Below, piece after piece: positions 19,326-28,292 of a stretch of 29,686 nt of DNA. Position 1 is the first letter of the stretch; the number at the start of each line of letters is the position of its first letter. A program made the position numbers and the translations under genes. The notes under the pieces are model-generated. The model was given only the letters and a program-made list of their open reading frames with translations, ran no database searches and had not been told where the DNA came from. The stretch lies in the NCBI GenBank assembly GCA_014885115.2, contig WKLE02006181.1, positions 8,098-37,783 of the forward strand, in the 5' to 3' direction. The DNA comes from Asterionellopsis glacialis. Lineage: Eukaryota; Bacillariophyta; Plagiogrammaphyceae; Rhaphoneidales; Asterionellopsidaceae.

Positions 19326-19999
19326 GGGTTCTTGCTGAGTAATCTTGTGCCATTATTTCTCAAACTTGAAAAGATGGTTGTGGGCAAGAGATATTTATTT
19401 CTCATGGATAAAAAGATTGTAATCATGCATCTATACGCTTTAGATTCATGTTGTTTTGTTGTAAAAGTGAACAAAAATGCAAGTCGAGGAATCCTACAAT
19501 TTTTGAAAAAATTTAGACTTTTTCCCATAGATTTTAAATTCTATTCAAGTCAAAAAGTATGTGTTCATGTCTGTGATCTTGGTGAGCTATGCATCTGCTG
19601 AGACAGTAAGTATTTGAAGCAATAATTTCATACTGGAAATTGAAAAAGTCCAAACATAGCAGCTGGTATTTGTTGCGGTACAGACAGGCTGTACATGACA
19701 ACATTCTAGATTCGTAGAATTCATGTACAGGCAGGTATTTCGTCTACCACACTGGTTATGGTTTAGATTTTACACGTAGTGTCCGCGAATCTTATCCCTT
19801 ACATATAGCCGTGGTAGCACATGAGATATGGGAATGCACTTATTTTGCTCATATGGAGCCGCCTCAATGCCTTTCAGAAACTACTCAACCCACAGACAGT
19901 TTAGCTGACCATTTTGTACAGCACCCTTACTCACAGAATGATGTGACACTGTCCACCAAGTTTGTTAGAAAGTAAATGTTTATAAAATAAAGTAGAACA
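19326..19999. other. Convergent intergenic region with a bulged hairpin
   Basis: No supported gene; an open frame at 19332-19601 starts seven bases after the MLO-like stop and has no protein-like content. At 19689-19730, CTGTACATGA pairs with TCATGTACAG, then after a four-base bulge ATTCTA pairs with TAGAAT around the loop GATTCG. GGTATTT occurs on both sides (about 19664 and 19734). The hairpin may be a small mobile-element relic or a 3'-end signal. Confidence 0.5.
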
Positions 20000-20599
20000 T
20001 TATTTTGGTGGACTATCATCTTTATCATCACCATCCATAAGAATCATATGGTGGTACCTATGTAAGATGATACCTGCTGCAACATTGACATTTAAACTAG
20101 CTGTTCCTCCGCCATATTGTGGTATCCGTACAAATCCATCACATGAATTCATGTGTTTGGTATTTAAACCTTGTCCTTCATTCCCCATCAAAAAGGCAAT
20201 GGGTTGTTCAATGGATGCATATTCTTCAATGTTCTTGGCATCTTTATGAATTTCAACACCAATCAATAAAATATTTTGTTGGGTCTTGTATTCCATAAAT
20301 TCATGCCACTTTTCAAATCTTATTATTGTCATACTATCATTATTGCAATCATTATCATCCTTATTTCCACTGTGTACATAATCTCGTAATTGTCGTGGCA
20401 TATCAGGACCATCCGGTGAAAAATCAGATGTTCGTTGACCAATAACAAATACTGATTTTACGTCAAAGGCAGCTGCAGTGAGAAGAAGAGATCTTATATT
20501 CGGTCGTTTTGAAATGTTTGTAATTACAAGATGCATTTCCTTCTTTCTCGGTGTTATCGCTGCCATCTCCTGCCGTTCCTTACACCCTTGATCGCTCAT
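20000..20599 (-). CDS. SpoU/TrmH-family RNA 2'-O-methyltransferase
   Basis: 199 residues from ATG at 20599; the frame is open further upstream but contains no ATG. Three SpoU motifs are in order: motif 1 as KRPNIRSLLLTAAAFDVKSVFVIG, motif 2 as IAFLMGNEGQGL, and motif 3 as VRIPQYGGGTASLNVNVAAGI. These form the AdoMet-binding trefoil knot, with motif-1 Arg and motif-3 Ser-Leu-Asn as catalytic and cofactor contacts. The family methylates ribose 2'-OH in tRNA or rRNA. A Lys/Asp-rich insertion (SGNKDDNDCNNDS) lies between motifs 1 and 2. The short form has no N-terminal RNA-binding extension, so the substrate is unknown. No targeting peptide is obvious, so the cytosol or nucleus is likely. It lies head to head with the poly(A) polymerase gene, 359 bp apart. 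Confidence 0.88.
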   Translation of the reverse strand: MSDQGCKERQEMAAITPRKKEMHLVITNISKRPNIRSLLLTAAAFDVKSVFVIGQRTSDFSPDGPDMPRQLRDYVHSGNKDDNDCNNDSMTIIRFEKWHEFMEYKTQQNILLIGVEIHKDAKNIEEYASIEQPIAFLMGNEGQGLNTKHMNSCDGFVRIPQYGGGTASLNVNVAAGIILHRYHHMILMDGDDKDDSPPK

Positions 20600-20958
20600 G
20601 GTATGGTTGGTTTTCCCTTTTTTCAATGCCGCAGTCCTGTTTACATCCCCGATAATACGGTTGTGGACGTGATGGGTTATGAGCTTGGAGCGAGCCTCCG
20701 TGTAATTTGAGATTGACTCAGCCGACTGAATCCTGAAGCACCCGATCGGCCGACAAGCGATAAAGGACGCGAGACGCGGGCTTCAGACCCCCTCAGTCGA
20801 GATCAGTCTCGCAAAAAAATCTACATGGACACAACAGGACGCCAAAGAAGACAACAAGGACAAAAGCCCCGAGGTCAGTGTTTCTGGGAAATGCTCGTTC
20901 TCATCGATTGAAGTAAAGAACATTGGTGATTAGTTTCGCGTTTTTTAAAAATAATACA
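20600..20958. promoter_or_regulatory. Shared bidirectional promoter region (RNA methyltransferase / poly(A) polymerase)
   Basis: The 359 bp between two divergent start codons is richer in G+C than its surroundings around 20690-20820. It carries small palindromes: CCGATCGG (20742-20749) and CGAGA-TCAG-TCTCG (20798-20811). Both flanking genes act in RNA metabolism, so co-regulation is plausible but unproven. No TATA box is seen. Confidence 0.45.
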
Positions 20959-23526
20959 ATGGCGGTTCCACCTCCACCTCCTCCACCACCACCGCCTAAA
21001 GGTGGTTCCTCATCGGGTGTTGTGGACATGTCAGCAAAAATTGGTGGAAGAGTTGTAACACCTGCTATTCCTGTTGTTGATTCCAAAATCCCCACACCTC
21101 AAGAAGTTGCATTTGACAAGTCATTACAGGGATACATTCAAGAAAATATTCCGTTAGAACCCAATGAAGGGATTTTACGTCGTGAGCGTGTTTTGAATCG
21201 CATGGGTACACTCTGCAGAGAATGGATTCAATCGGTATGTCGACGTCAGGGTCTCCCACCTGATGTTATCGGGAGTGCTGGTGGTCAACTGTTTACATCT
21301 GGGTCATACCGTCTTGGTGTTCACGAACCTGGTGCAGATATTGATACAATTTTAGTAGCTCCCAATATGTGTACCCGGCAAGAATTTTTTGGTGCCGTAT
21401 TGGAAGAAAATGAAGATGGTACATCGATACGTGATCCTGAATCACTTGCGGAACGTATCCGAACACATCCAGACGTTACCAACTTTGTTCCAGTAGAAGG
21501 TGCTGCTGTACCTATCCTAACTTTTGATTGGGAAGGAGTTAACATTGATTTACTGTTTGCACGGCTCAACTCTGCCTCAGTCCCACCTACGTTAGACATT
21601 GATAACGATAGTGTTTTGGATGGAGTTGACAGTGCTACCGAGAAAAGTTTGAATGGACCACGTGTAACAAATCTAATTGCTGCCTTAGTCTCAGGGACGG
21701 GTGACCGTGAGGCACAAGATGATCGGTACCAACGATTCCTCACTGTAGTTCGGTGTGTACGTAAGTGGGCCAAGGCCAGAGGCTTGTATTCCAATAAATT
21801 GGGATATTGGGGTGGTGTCAATATCAACATTGCTGTTGCACTGACAGTACAACTCTACCCTCGAGCAACACCGGCAAGTTTGCTCCGTAAGTTTTTCCTT
21901 GTCTTTAAAAAATGGAGATGGCCCAACCCCATTATGCTGACGGAGACACGTGATGCTGGGTATGGGTTACCCGTATGGAATCCCCAACATGTACAAAACG
22001 CACGTCAGGTTGCACCCATGATTACACCCGCATACCCTGCCATGAATTCAACGCTGTCCGTTTCACGACAAACACTACAGATTTTACACGAAGAATTTTG
22101 TCGAGGCTTCCAGATTGTTGACAAACTATGGAAACAATCAGAAGCGAATCCAACAGATGAACTTCATTGGGGTGAACTATTTGAACCGTCGGATTTCTTC
22201 ATTTCGTATCCACACTATCTTAGTTTGTGTATCGTCGGTCCGACACAAAGTGATGCACAAGCATGGGCTGGATTTGTCGAATCACGTCTTCGTAAGCTTG
22301 TATCGGATATGTTGGGACGGTCCTTACCTCTCAGCAAAATTCAATTATGGCCTAAAAAATTTGAATTTTTCATTGCCGATAAGGCAGCTCTTGTCACTGC
22401 AGCACAACGACGAAATTGTATAACATACTTTGTGGGTTTCCAAGTTGATTTACTTCGTATGCGTGGAAAACAATTAAACATTGAACTTCAAATGCATAAC
22501 TTTCGTGATTGGGAACTTTCTAGATTCCAGCCATTAGTTCCAGGGATGGATGTATTAGCCAAATGTTTCAAGGTAAAGGAACTACCCAAAGTCGTATTCG
22601 AGGGTATATACGATGGTGGAAAATTAGTTGCCATGAAGAAAAGGAGACACATTCGTGATGCAGATCCAAAGCGACAAGAACGGAAGCGACTTGCAAAACT
22701 TCAAGTACTCAAGGCAAAAATGGCCGAGATTCAAAGGAAAAAAGAAGAAAGCAATAAGGATAAAAGCAGCGAAGAATCAGGTGACAAAAAGAGAAAGATA
22801 GAAGAAACAGATGGTGAATCCGAACGAGATGCAAAGCTGATCAAGACGGAAACCGATGCAACAGCCCAAGGTGATGTGAAAGACGAACCCGCCGAAAATC
22901 AAGATGAAGAGGAACAAGAAGAGGCAGATCTTCTTGCAAATGCAATTGATGTGATTCAATCAGAAGAGCTGACCCGTGAAGAAGCAGAAGCTGAACGCGC
23001 GAAACTCTTAGAGGGAGGCTTTCAAGCTGAAGACGAGGATTATGTATATGAGGGTGACGATGATGCAGATTATATTGGCCGTGATGCCGCACGGGTCGGC
23101 ACGATGAACGAACCAACACCTGCAACAGAGAACAAAACGACCGCAGACAAGCGTTCTCTACCTCTTGAGAAAGAAGAAGCGGAGATACTACGCAAGGTGG
23201 GGTACACTGTTGTTAGTGACGATGATGTAGCAGTGCTGGGAAGTAATGTAATATTGCCATGGAGGAAGCCTTCTTCGAATGATGGCAACTCAAAGTCTGG
23301 TGACGCCAATCAAATGAAAAATATTCGGATAAAATTTCGAACAAAATTTGATATTGTTGAACTGGATACAAATGGGAACGTGATTGATAAGGGCGACGAT
23401 GATTTCATGCCAAGTCTCAAATGGACTGGGCGTCGCGGTGGCTTTGAATTTAAACTTGGCGAACGCGGCGTAGGATACTATCGAACGGGGAAGAAAGTTG
23501 TTGTTCCCTCTAATACAGCATACTAG
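20959..23526 (+). CDS. Nuclear poly(A) polymerase
   Basis: 855 residues from ATG at 20959, no intron. The N-terminus holds ten consecutive prolines after MAV. The nucleotidyltransferase core follows: GSYRLG at 115-120, the catalytic pair D127 and D129 in GADIDT, and the third carboxylate D197 in VNIDLLFARL. Next come the conserved central-domain blocks NKLGYWGGVN, FLVFKKWRWPNP and MITPAYPAMNST, and the RNA-binding fold around FESDFF-like EPSDFF and FVESRLRKLV. This is the canonical enzyme that adds poly(A) to mRNA 3' ends after cleavage. Basic clusters (KKRRHIRDADPKRQERKRL and KKRKIEE) look like nuclear localisation signals. Beyond ~residue 580 a long acidic, Glu/Lys-rich tail precedes a separate C-terminal piece (RGGFEFKLGERGVGYYRTG) not known to me from animal or yeast enzymes. 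Confidence 0.95.
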   Translation: MAVPPPPPPPPPPKGGSSSGVVDMSAKIGGRVVTPAIPVVDSKIPTPQEVAFDKSLQGYIQENIPLEPNEGILRRERVLNRMGTLCREWIQSVCRRQGLPPDVIGSAGGQLFTSGSYRLGVHEPGADIDTILVAPNMCTRQEFFGAVLEENEDGTSIRDPESLAERIRTHPDVTNFVPVEGAAVPILTFDWEGVNIDLLFARLNSASVPPTLDIDNDSVLDGVDSATEKSLNGPRVTNLIAALVSGTGDREAQDDRYQRFLTVVRCVRKWAKARGLYSNKLGYWGGVNINIAVALTVQLYPRATPASLLRKFFLVFKKWRWPNPIMLTETRDAGYGLPVWNPQHVQNARQVAPMITPAYPAMNSTLSVSRQTLQILHEEFCRGFQIVDKLWKQSEANPTDELHWGELFEPSDFFISYPHYLSLCIVGPTQSDAQAWAGFVESRLRKLVSDMLGRSLPLSKIQLWPKKFEFFIADKAALVTAAQRRNCITYFVGFQVDLLRMRGKQLNIELQMHNFRDWELSRFQPLVPGMDVLAKCFKVKELPKVVFEGIYDGGKLVAMKKRRHIRDADPKRQERKRLAKLQVLKAKMAEIQRKKEESNKDKSSEESGDKKRKIEETDGESERDAKLIKTETDATAQGDVKDEPAENQDEEEQEEADLLANAIDVIQSEELTREEAEAERAKLLEGGFQAEDEDYVYEGDDDADYIGRDAARVGTMNEPTPATENKTTADKRSLPLEKEEAEILRKVGYTVVSDDDVAVLGSNVILPWRKPSSNDGNSKSGDANQMKNIRIKFRTKFDIVELDTNGNVIDKGDDDFMPSLKWTGRRGGFEFKLGERGVGYYRTGKKVVVPSNTAY

Positions 23527-23870
23527 ATAGATTGATAGAAGTCATGCATTTTTTCCCCCATCATTGTCAATCTCGTTTGACAAAATGGAATGTTTTTGAC
23601 GTCTCTTTTTTTGAAAAAATGTGTATCGCTGAACTTTTGTAACAAGCCATCTCGTGCATTTTGATGGGTCCATTGGGTCCCGCAGTGAATCACGCATGAC
23701 GCATGCACGCATGATGTAACAAACATTCATCTTCAACATCCCCCACGACCGACCCACGACACCCATCAACCGTTCCACTTCATTGTGCTGGAACTTTTGT
23801 GCTTGAGCGAGTGTGCGCAACTTTCAACTTGTGATAATAACAAACATAAGAAAACGGCAGCCATTGAGAA
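23527..23870 (+). promoter_or_regulatory. Intergenic region with triple ACGCATG motif before the histidine-phosphatase gene
   Basis: No gene is supported. ACGCATG occurs three times nearly in tandem at 23692-23698, 23699-23705 and 23707-23713, about 160-180 bp before the ATG. The overlap contains TGACGCA (23697-23703), similar to CO2/cAMP-responsive elements described in diatoms. Function is inference. Confidence 0.4.
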
Positions 23871-24970
23871 ATGAGATTCTTGATTGGTTTATCACTTACA
23901 TTCTTCTATCCTTACCTCCCTCAAGAGTATGTTTGTGCTTTCCCCATGAATGTCCGTGTAGATCGAAAAGTGATGTCTGCCCTTTCTTCTTCGTTGAAGG
24001 AAGAAGATTCATCGTCGACCGCCGAGAAAAGAATAGTTTTTATTCGTCATGGTTGTACCTACATGAATGAGCACTTGGCAACTCCTGGTTGTGGCTGGGG
24101 CGATCCAAATTTCTCAGATGTATTCCCAGATGAACATGAGCGAGAGATGAAGTATCGCGATTCGCCACTATCACCAAAAGGCGTCGAACAGGCAAAGACT
24201 TTGGCAAAACAGTTAGGTGATTTGGTCAACGGTGAACCAGAAGCCCATCTTGAACTTTCATTATCTTTCGAGGAAAGAAATATATTGAAAGAATTAGACT
24301 TAGTTGTCGTTAGTCCTTTAACTCGAGCAATACAAACCTTCGAGATTGGACTTTGGCCCCATATTCAATCACGATGCACAAATCCATCAGAACTTTCTGT
24401 CGTAGCCCATCCATTTGCTGCAGAACGAGTCTATCTAATATCGGATCACGGAAAGAAACATCCAATGCTTCAGGACGCTTATGGTCATCTAGTAGATTTC
24501 GAAATAGGATTCCAACATATGGAAGATAAGGAAGCCGCCTGGTGGTTTTCACTTGATGACAAAGATATTGTTTTTGACTCAAAGAGCGGTACTTCATATG
24601 AACACGAGGATTACGAAGAGTGGCGTCCCGTGGGTGAAGGACAAACATATGCTTGCGCAGGTAAGATGGTTGATTGTAAGATGTTTTTGTGCCTCTCCTG
24701 AAAAATATTCTTATTAAGTGACTCTCTAATCAATAATAAACGTTGATTCTTTGAATGTGCCGTACAGGCGAACCACAACACGTATTTACTAGACGAATGA
24801 TCAATCTTTATCAATGGCTAGATGAAAGGCCAGAATCAACCATTGCCGTTGTTTGCCACTGGGGAGTTATTGATTTCATGATGGGAGGAGCTGACTTCAA
24901 AAATTGTGAAATGAGAGTAGTTTCACTAAGTGATATTGCCAACCGAATAGCAGCAGACGGCTCAGCTTAA
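23871..24970 (+). CDS. Histidine phosphatase / phosphoglycerate-mutase-like protein, predicted plastid-targeted, two exons
   Basis: Exons 23871-24660 and 24768-24970 are separated by a 107-bp GT-AG intron; the junction restores TYACAG + EPQHVF. The product is 330 residues. MRFLIGLSLTFFYPYLPQEYVCA resembles a signal peptide cut before FPM, the Phe-type diatom plastid junction. The catalytic core has R59-H60-G61 in VFIRHGCTYMNEH, then LSPKGVEQAKTLAKQL, VVSPLTRAIQTFEIGLW and the second catalytic histidine H294 in VVCHWGVIDFMMGG. These are the marks of the histidine phosphatase superfamily, whose members include phosphoglycerate mutases, sugar-phosphate phosphatases and broad phosphatases. Cofactor-dependent mutases have RHGxSxWN; here Cys-Thr-Tyr-Met follows RHG, so a phosphatase is more likely. 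Substrate is unknown. Targeting is moderately supported. Confidence 0.82.
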
Positions 24971-25316
24971 GCCTGTTTCGATTTCAAAATAACATATATC
25001 GATGTACTATATGAAATTTCTATTTCTATTTTTTTAAAGAGATATCGACGAAGGAGAGAGTTGGTAAAGCAAATAGTAAGCGAACAAGCTGAATAAATTT
25101 ATATTCATCTGGATCTCCATTGTTATCACACCCATCTGATGTAAGTAATACCATTTCGTGCATTGTCCTAGCTATGCGCTTGTAATGCCATTTAAAGTTT
25201 TCAGCATCAAATTGATCATGAAAAATCTAGATTTAATGATTTTCTCTAGTATTTAGCTAGCACGACGTATGGAATCGCTTTCCCCGTTTGCTATTCTTTC
25301 CAATCTATCTCAATGT
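24971..25316. other. Convergent intergenic region
   Basis: This is the 3' flank of both the histidine-phosphatase gene (plus) and the PDZ-like gene (minus). AT-rich; no gene, repeat or strong hairpin seen. Confidence 0.5.
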
Positions 25317-27143
25317 TTACTGTTTTCCTAATTCAAACGTACTACCAACTCGAACAATATTCAAATGAAGAACTTCACTAGTCTTGAACAGCATTACAAC
25401 CTTTTTAAACCACCCTTGCGTATTGGTTTGACGAGAGTATCCACTGCAAGATGGAGTAGAAGCTGAATCTCCCTTATCATTGGTCACAGTCAAGATCATG
25501 TCGCCACAAGATAGTCGAGAGTTACTGGGTAAAACTTTATCTGACTCTGCCTTGGGAGCACGAACTACAACACACATATCGCCTTCCTTGGAAAGCAGTA
25601 CTCCCCAAGACTTTCCGACTTCTTTCTTCAGAGTTACCTTTGTGCAATTTGGCATCCGGGCACCACCATGGTTGTCAGAGTCCGCTTCTTCCTCAATCAA
25701 ATCTGCTTTATATAGAGGACTTTTCGTGTCTTCTACGTCACTTTCGGTGCTAACCGAAGAAGACCGAGATCTAGTACCAGTACCACTTTCAGTTTTACTA
25801 GCAACAGGTTTCTTTCCGGTTTGTCTAGGCCTAAGTCTCTGTCCGCGTCGCTTTTGTCCGACTGCAATGAAGTTTCCATCTCGGTGATGACGAAGCATCT
25901 TACGACCAGCCATAGTTTTAGCAAATGCTTTCCAAGTTATGTTCCTCCTGCGGAGCCTGTTAATTGAAACGGCGTGAGGAAGAAGACTGGAGTGATCAAA
26001 TCCTCCAATCTTACACAAAGCTCTTTCATCGAATAGCGAATCTTTCACGGCATTATCTAACTCCCAAGTTGGAAAGAGAGCGGAATCATCAGATTGGCGT
26101 TCTGACAGGATCTCCAATTCAGTTTGCTCCCATGCGAACATGGCATGACTGACATCGAACAGAAACTCGGACAACAAACGAACAAGCCGATCTCTCTTCA
26201 TGGCAGATGACTTGTACCCAAGAAAGAGACGTAAAATTCTCTCACTAAATTGAGTTGTCATGTTATAAACCATTTTGTAGGCTGCATCCCTGAGAGTTGT
26301 CTCTGACACGATTGAAACTTCAAGCAAAGGAGGAAACTTTGTAGAAAGGAACGTGTATGCACCATCTGAAGTTCTGTCGGATAGTTTCAGGAATAGGGAA
26401 ATCTCTCGAGCACTATTTTTCTCTCTAAATGCAGCTGTTACAGGATGGTAAGATTCCAAATCAGAATCTGATACCTTGCGTGGAGGCCTTTCAATTATTT
26501 CCAATTTGTCGGCATTGTCGTCGTCGCTAACTGCACTATGAATCGTGCGTACATCGATAGAGTCAGAAGACGTGGGAAGGATACGAGACTTTTTCACAAC
26601 GGCATCCGCAAGAGCCTCAGCTGTCGATTCGACATGGTGCTTTCGGGTTTGTTGTTTCTCGCCTAAAAATACCGTATGCTTCGCACTAACAGCTCGAACT
26701 GTTCCATCTGTTTCAGATTTCGCCTTTTTGACTGAATGATCCTCTCCGCGATCTGTGGCGTCAAAAGGTCTCTTTTGTCCAAGAATTAGTTGCTGTTGTT
26801 GTCTCTTTGATAAGTCTTTCTGCGAATCATTCTCTTCTCTCACCTGATTGTCAGATGGAGTATCATGTTGTTCACACACACCGGTAACTTCAAGAGTTGT
26901 TCCTTCAATAGCACCGTCTAGAATCAGCAGTTCGCGTGCAGTTGCCAAAAGGACATCGCCGTGCAGAGGAAAAAAAGGATTCGGAGAGATATTGTCGTGA
27001 CTATACAGTGAAGATGCCGGATATGCCAGTGGCGCCCATCCTGTGGATCTCCAACGAGATTTGCTTTCTGCTCCTACCTCGCGTCGGTGAATTCGGTCTC
27101 TACCTATGGCATCGGTAGTCTTGCTAATAGTGACTGCGGACAT
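25317..27143 (-). CDS. Unrecognised probably nuclear protein with C-terminal PDZ-like domain
   Basis: 608 residues from ATG at 27143, one exon. I do not recognise the family. From the N-terminus: a short ordered part (PLHGDVLLATARELLILDG), a disordered polar region with a possible bipartite nuclear signal (QKRPFDATDRGEDHSVKKAK, ~124-143), and a helical middle section (~240-355: FSERILRLFLGYKS, LVRLLSEFLFDVSHAMFAWEQ). A basic stretch follows (VGQKRRGQRLRPRQTGKK, ~425-442) with a Ser-rich linker. The last ~110 residues look like a PDZ fold: VTLKKEVGKSWGVLLSKEG with the carboxylate-binding loop SWGVLL, LSCGDMILTVTND, and LHLNIVRVG as the final strand. The order suggests a nuclear adaptor protein that reads a C-terminal peptide. 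No enzyme motif is seen. Confidence 0.7.
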   Translation of the reverse strand: MSAVTISKTTDAIGRDRIHRREVGAESKSRWRSTGWAPLAYPASSLYSHDNISPNPFFPLHGDVLLATARELLILDGAIEGTTLEVTGVCEQHDTPSDNQVREENDSQKDLSKRQQQQLILGQKRPFDATDRGEDHSVKKAKSETDGTVRAVSAKHTVFLGEKQQTRKHHVESTAEALADAVVKKSRILPTSSDSIDVRTIHSAVSDDDNADKLEIIERPPRKVSDSDLESYHPVTAAFREKNSAREISLFLKLSDRTSDGAYTFLSTKFPPLLEVSIVSETTLRDAAYKMVYNMTTQFSERILRLFLGYKSSAMKRDRLVRLLSEFLFDVSHAMFAWEQTELEILSERQSDDSALFPTWELDNAVKDSLFDERALCKIGGFDHSSLLPHAVSINRLRRRNITWKAFAKTMAGRKMLRHHRDGNFIAVGQKRRGQRLRPRQTGKKPVASKTESGTGTRSRSSSVSTESDVEDTKSPLYKADLIEEEADSDNHGGARMPNCTKVTLKKEVGKSWGVLLSKEGDMCVVVRAPKAESDKVLPSNSRLSCGDMILTVTNDKGDSASTPSCSGYSRQTNTQGWFKKVVMLFKTSEVLHLNIVRVGSTFELGKQ

Positions 27144-27736
27144 TCTTTTTCAATCCCACAGTATTTATATGTTTATTGAAGAGTTTAAGTTTATGATCAG
27201 TTCTCAATCAAAAGCTATCAAAGAAATGCGTTCTTACACAGTTCTCAAGGTTAAATCAACTTCCTTTGAATGCTACAGTAATCTATGTGATTACTTGTTT
27301 CTTTCAGTGGGGCGTGACAACTAACAGGAGGGTATAATTGGCGATGGCGTCGTGTTGAGATTTCTCAACTTTTCCTTGCATTGGCGTGGCGCAAACAAAG
27401 CCCAAAGCTGAAAAAAGAACACTCGGTAGTGTACCTACACAAAAAAGATTCGCAACTTCGTAGGTTCCTACGGCATTTTCTACCACAATGAGATACCGGT
27501 TGGTGTGACTGACAGCGAATCCCGCAATATTAGGCTACAGTTAATTCAATATGGTTGAGTCATTTCTGTTTTATAAACAACTAGATCAACTTACTCTAAT
27601 AAGGTAAATAAACATTTTGAACACCAAAAAATTCATTTCAGACGATAAGTATTACCAAATACCTAGATTTCAGAAGACAAGGAATCAAAAAGGAGAAACG
27701 AATCGAATTCCGCAAGACCAGATGGGGTTTCCATCG

Positions 27737-27744
27737 TGACGTCA
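27737..27744. promoter_or_regulatory. Full CRE palindrome TGACGTCA
   Basis: A perfect eight-base bZIP-type site, about 600 bp upstream of the PDZ-like start. The half sites TGACGT/ACGTCA match the CO2/cAMP-responsive elements known from diatom promoters. One eight-mer may occur by chance. Confidence 0.35.
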
Positions 27745-27859
27745 TGAGAATATTTATTGTGTGCGTTGTAACGTACATAAAACTACGTGTCGAGTGTCGT
27801 TCGTGGGATTAATCATGTCTTCCATGTTGTGTCAGACCTGTGTTCATTCGTAAGGTAGA

Positions 27860-27968
27860 CTACCGGTACCGGTAGGACTAATCCTGCTACGGTAGCAGGT
27901 AGTCGTCTCTCGAGAGGAGATAATACCCTCAAGTGGCATGTAGGGCGACTCTAGAGATCTTCTCTAGA
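27860..27968. repeat. Cluster of four adjacent inverted repeats
   Basis: Four inverted repeats lie in 109 bp. CTACCGGTACCGGTAG (27860-27875) is a perfect 16-bp palindrome. CCTGCTAC-G-GTAGCAGG (27883-27899) is extended by GACTA (27876-27880) and TAGTC (27900-27904) around a two-base bulge. CTCTCGAGAG is at 27907-27916. TCTAGAGA-TCT-TCTCTAGA is at 27950-27968. Read as RNA this would be a row of stable hairpins; as DNA, cruciforms or protein sites. Confidence 0.75.
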
Positions 27969-28292
27969 TTGACCTTGAAATGCAATTTTACAACAGTGAT
28001 TCATCATCTCAACCTATATAGAGTCGGACAAAGACCTTGCAGTTTTTGAAGCATAGCAGTCTTTACAAGATGTGCGAGAACTGACTGTACCTAGAGAATA
28101 AAAAAAAGCATCGTGTTGCGCAATTTCAATTTTTTATAAAGATGTTTTCCCTCCTCAAATAGGCATCAGAGTGACTTCTTTGGCTTCTTCAAAATGAAGA
28201 CACATTGATCCTGAATGGAGTTTATCATTATTTTCACGTGTCAAAACTACTCTGGTCGTTCTCTCTCTCTCTCTTTTCTAAACACGCATGCC

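Larger units (their letters stand above)
27144..28292. other. Long intergenic region rich in perfect palindromes
   Basis: About 1.15 kb between two minus-strand genes with no credible coding frame. It contains GTTGAGA-TT-TCTCAAC (27354-27369), CGTAGG-TT-CCTACG (27459-27472), TGACGTCA (27737-27744), the four-hairpin cluster at 27860-27968 and a CT microsatellite near 28259-28274. The part near 27144 is the promoter of the PDZ-like gene; the part near 28292 is the 3' flank of the Tim21/Coa1-like gene. An unannotated RNA gene here is possible. Confidence 0.5.

Noticed and set aside
19332..19601. Open frame just after the MLO-like stop codon
   Set aside because: Starts seven bases after the stop in another frame, has no family resemblance, and fits 3' UTR.
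21321..21830. Minus-strand 169-codon open frame inside the poly(A) polymerase gene
   Set aside because: It overlaps the conserved catalytic domain of a certain gene; shadow frame.
24611..24814. Separate small gene spanning the intron of the histidine-phosphatase gene
   Set aside because: The GT-AG intron at 24661-24767 joins two halves of one catalytic domain; the minus-strand frame is a shadow.
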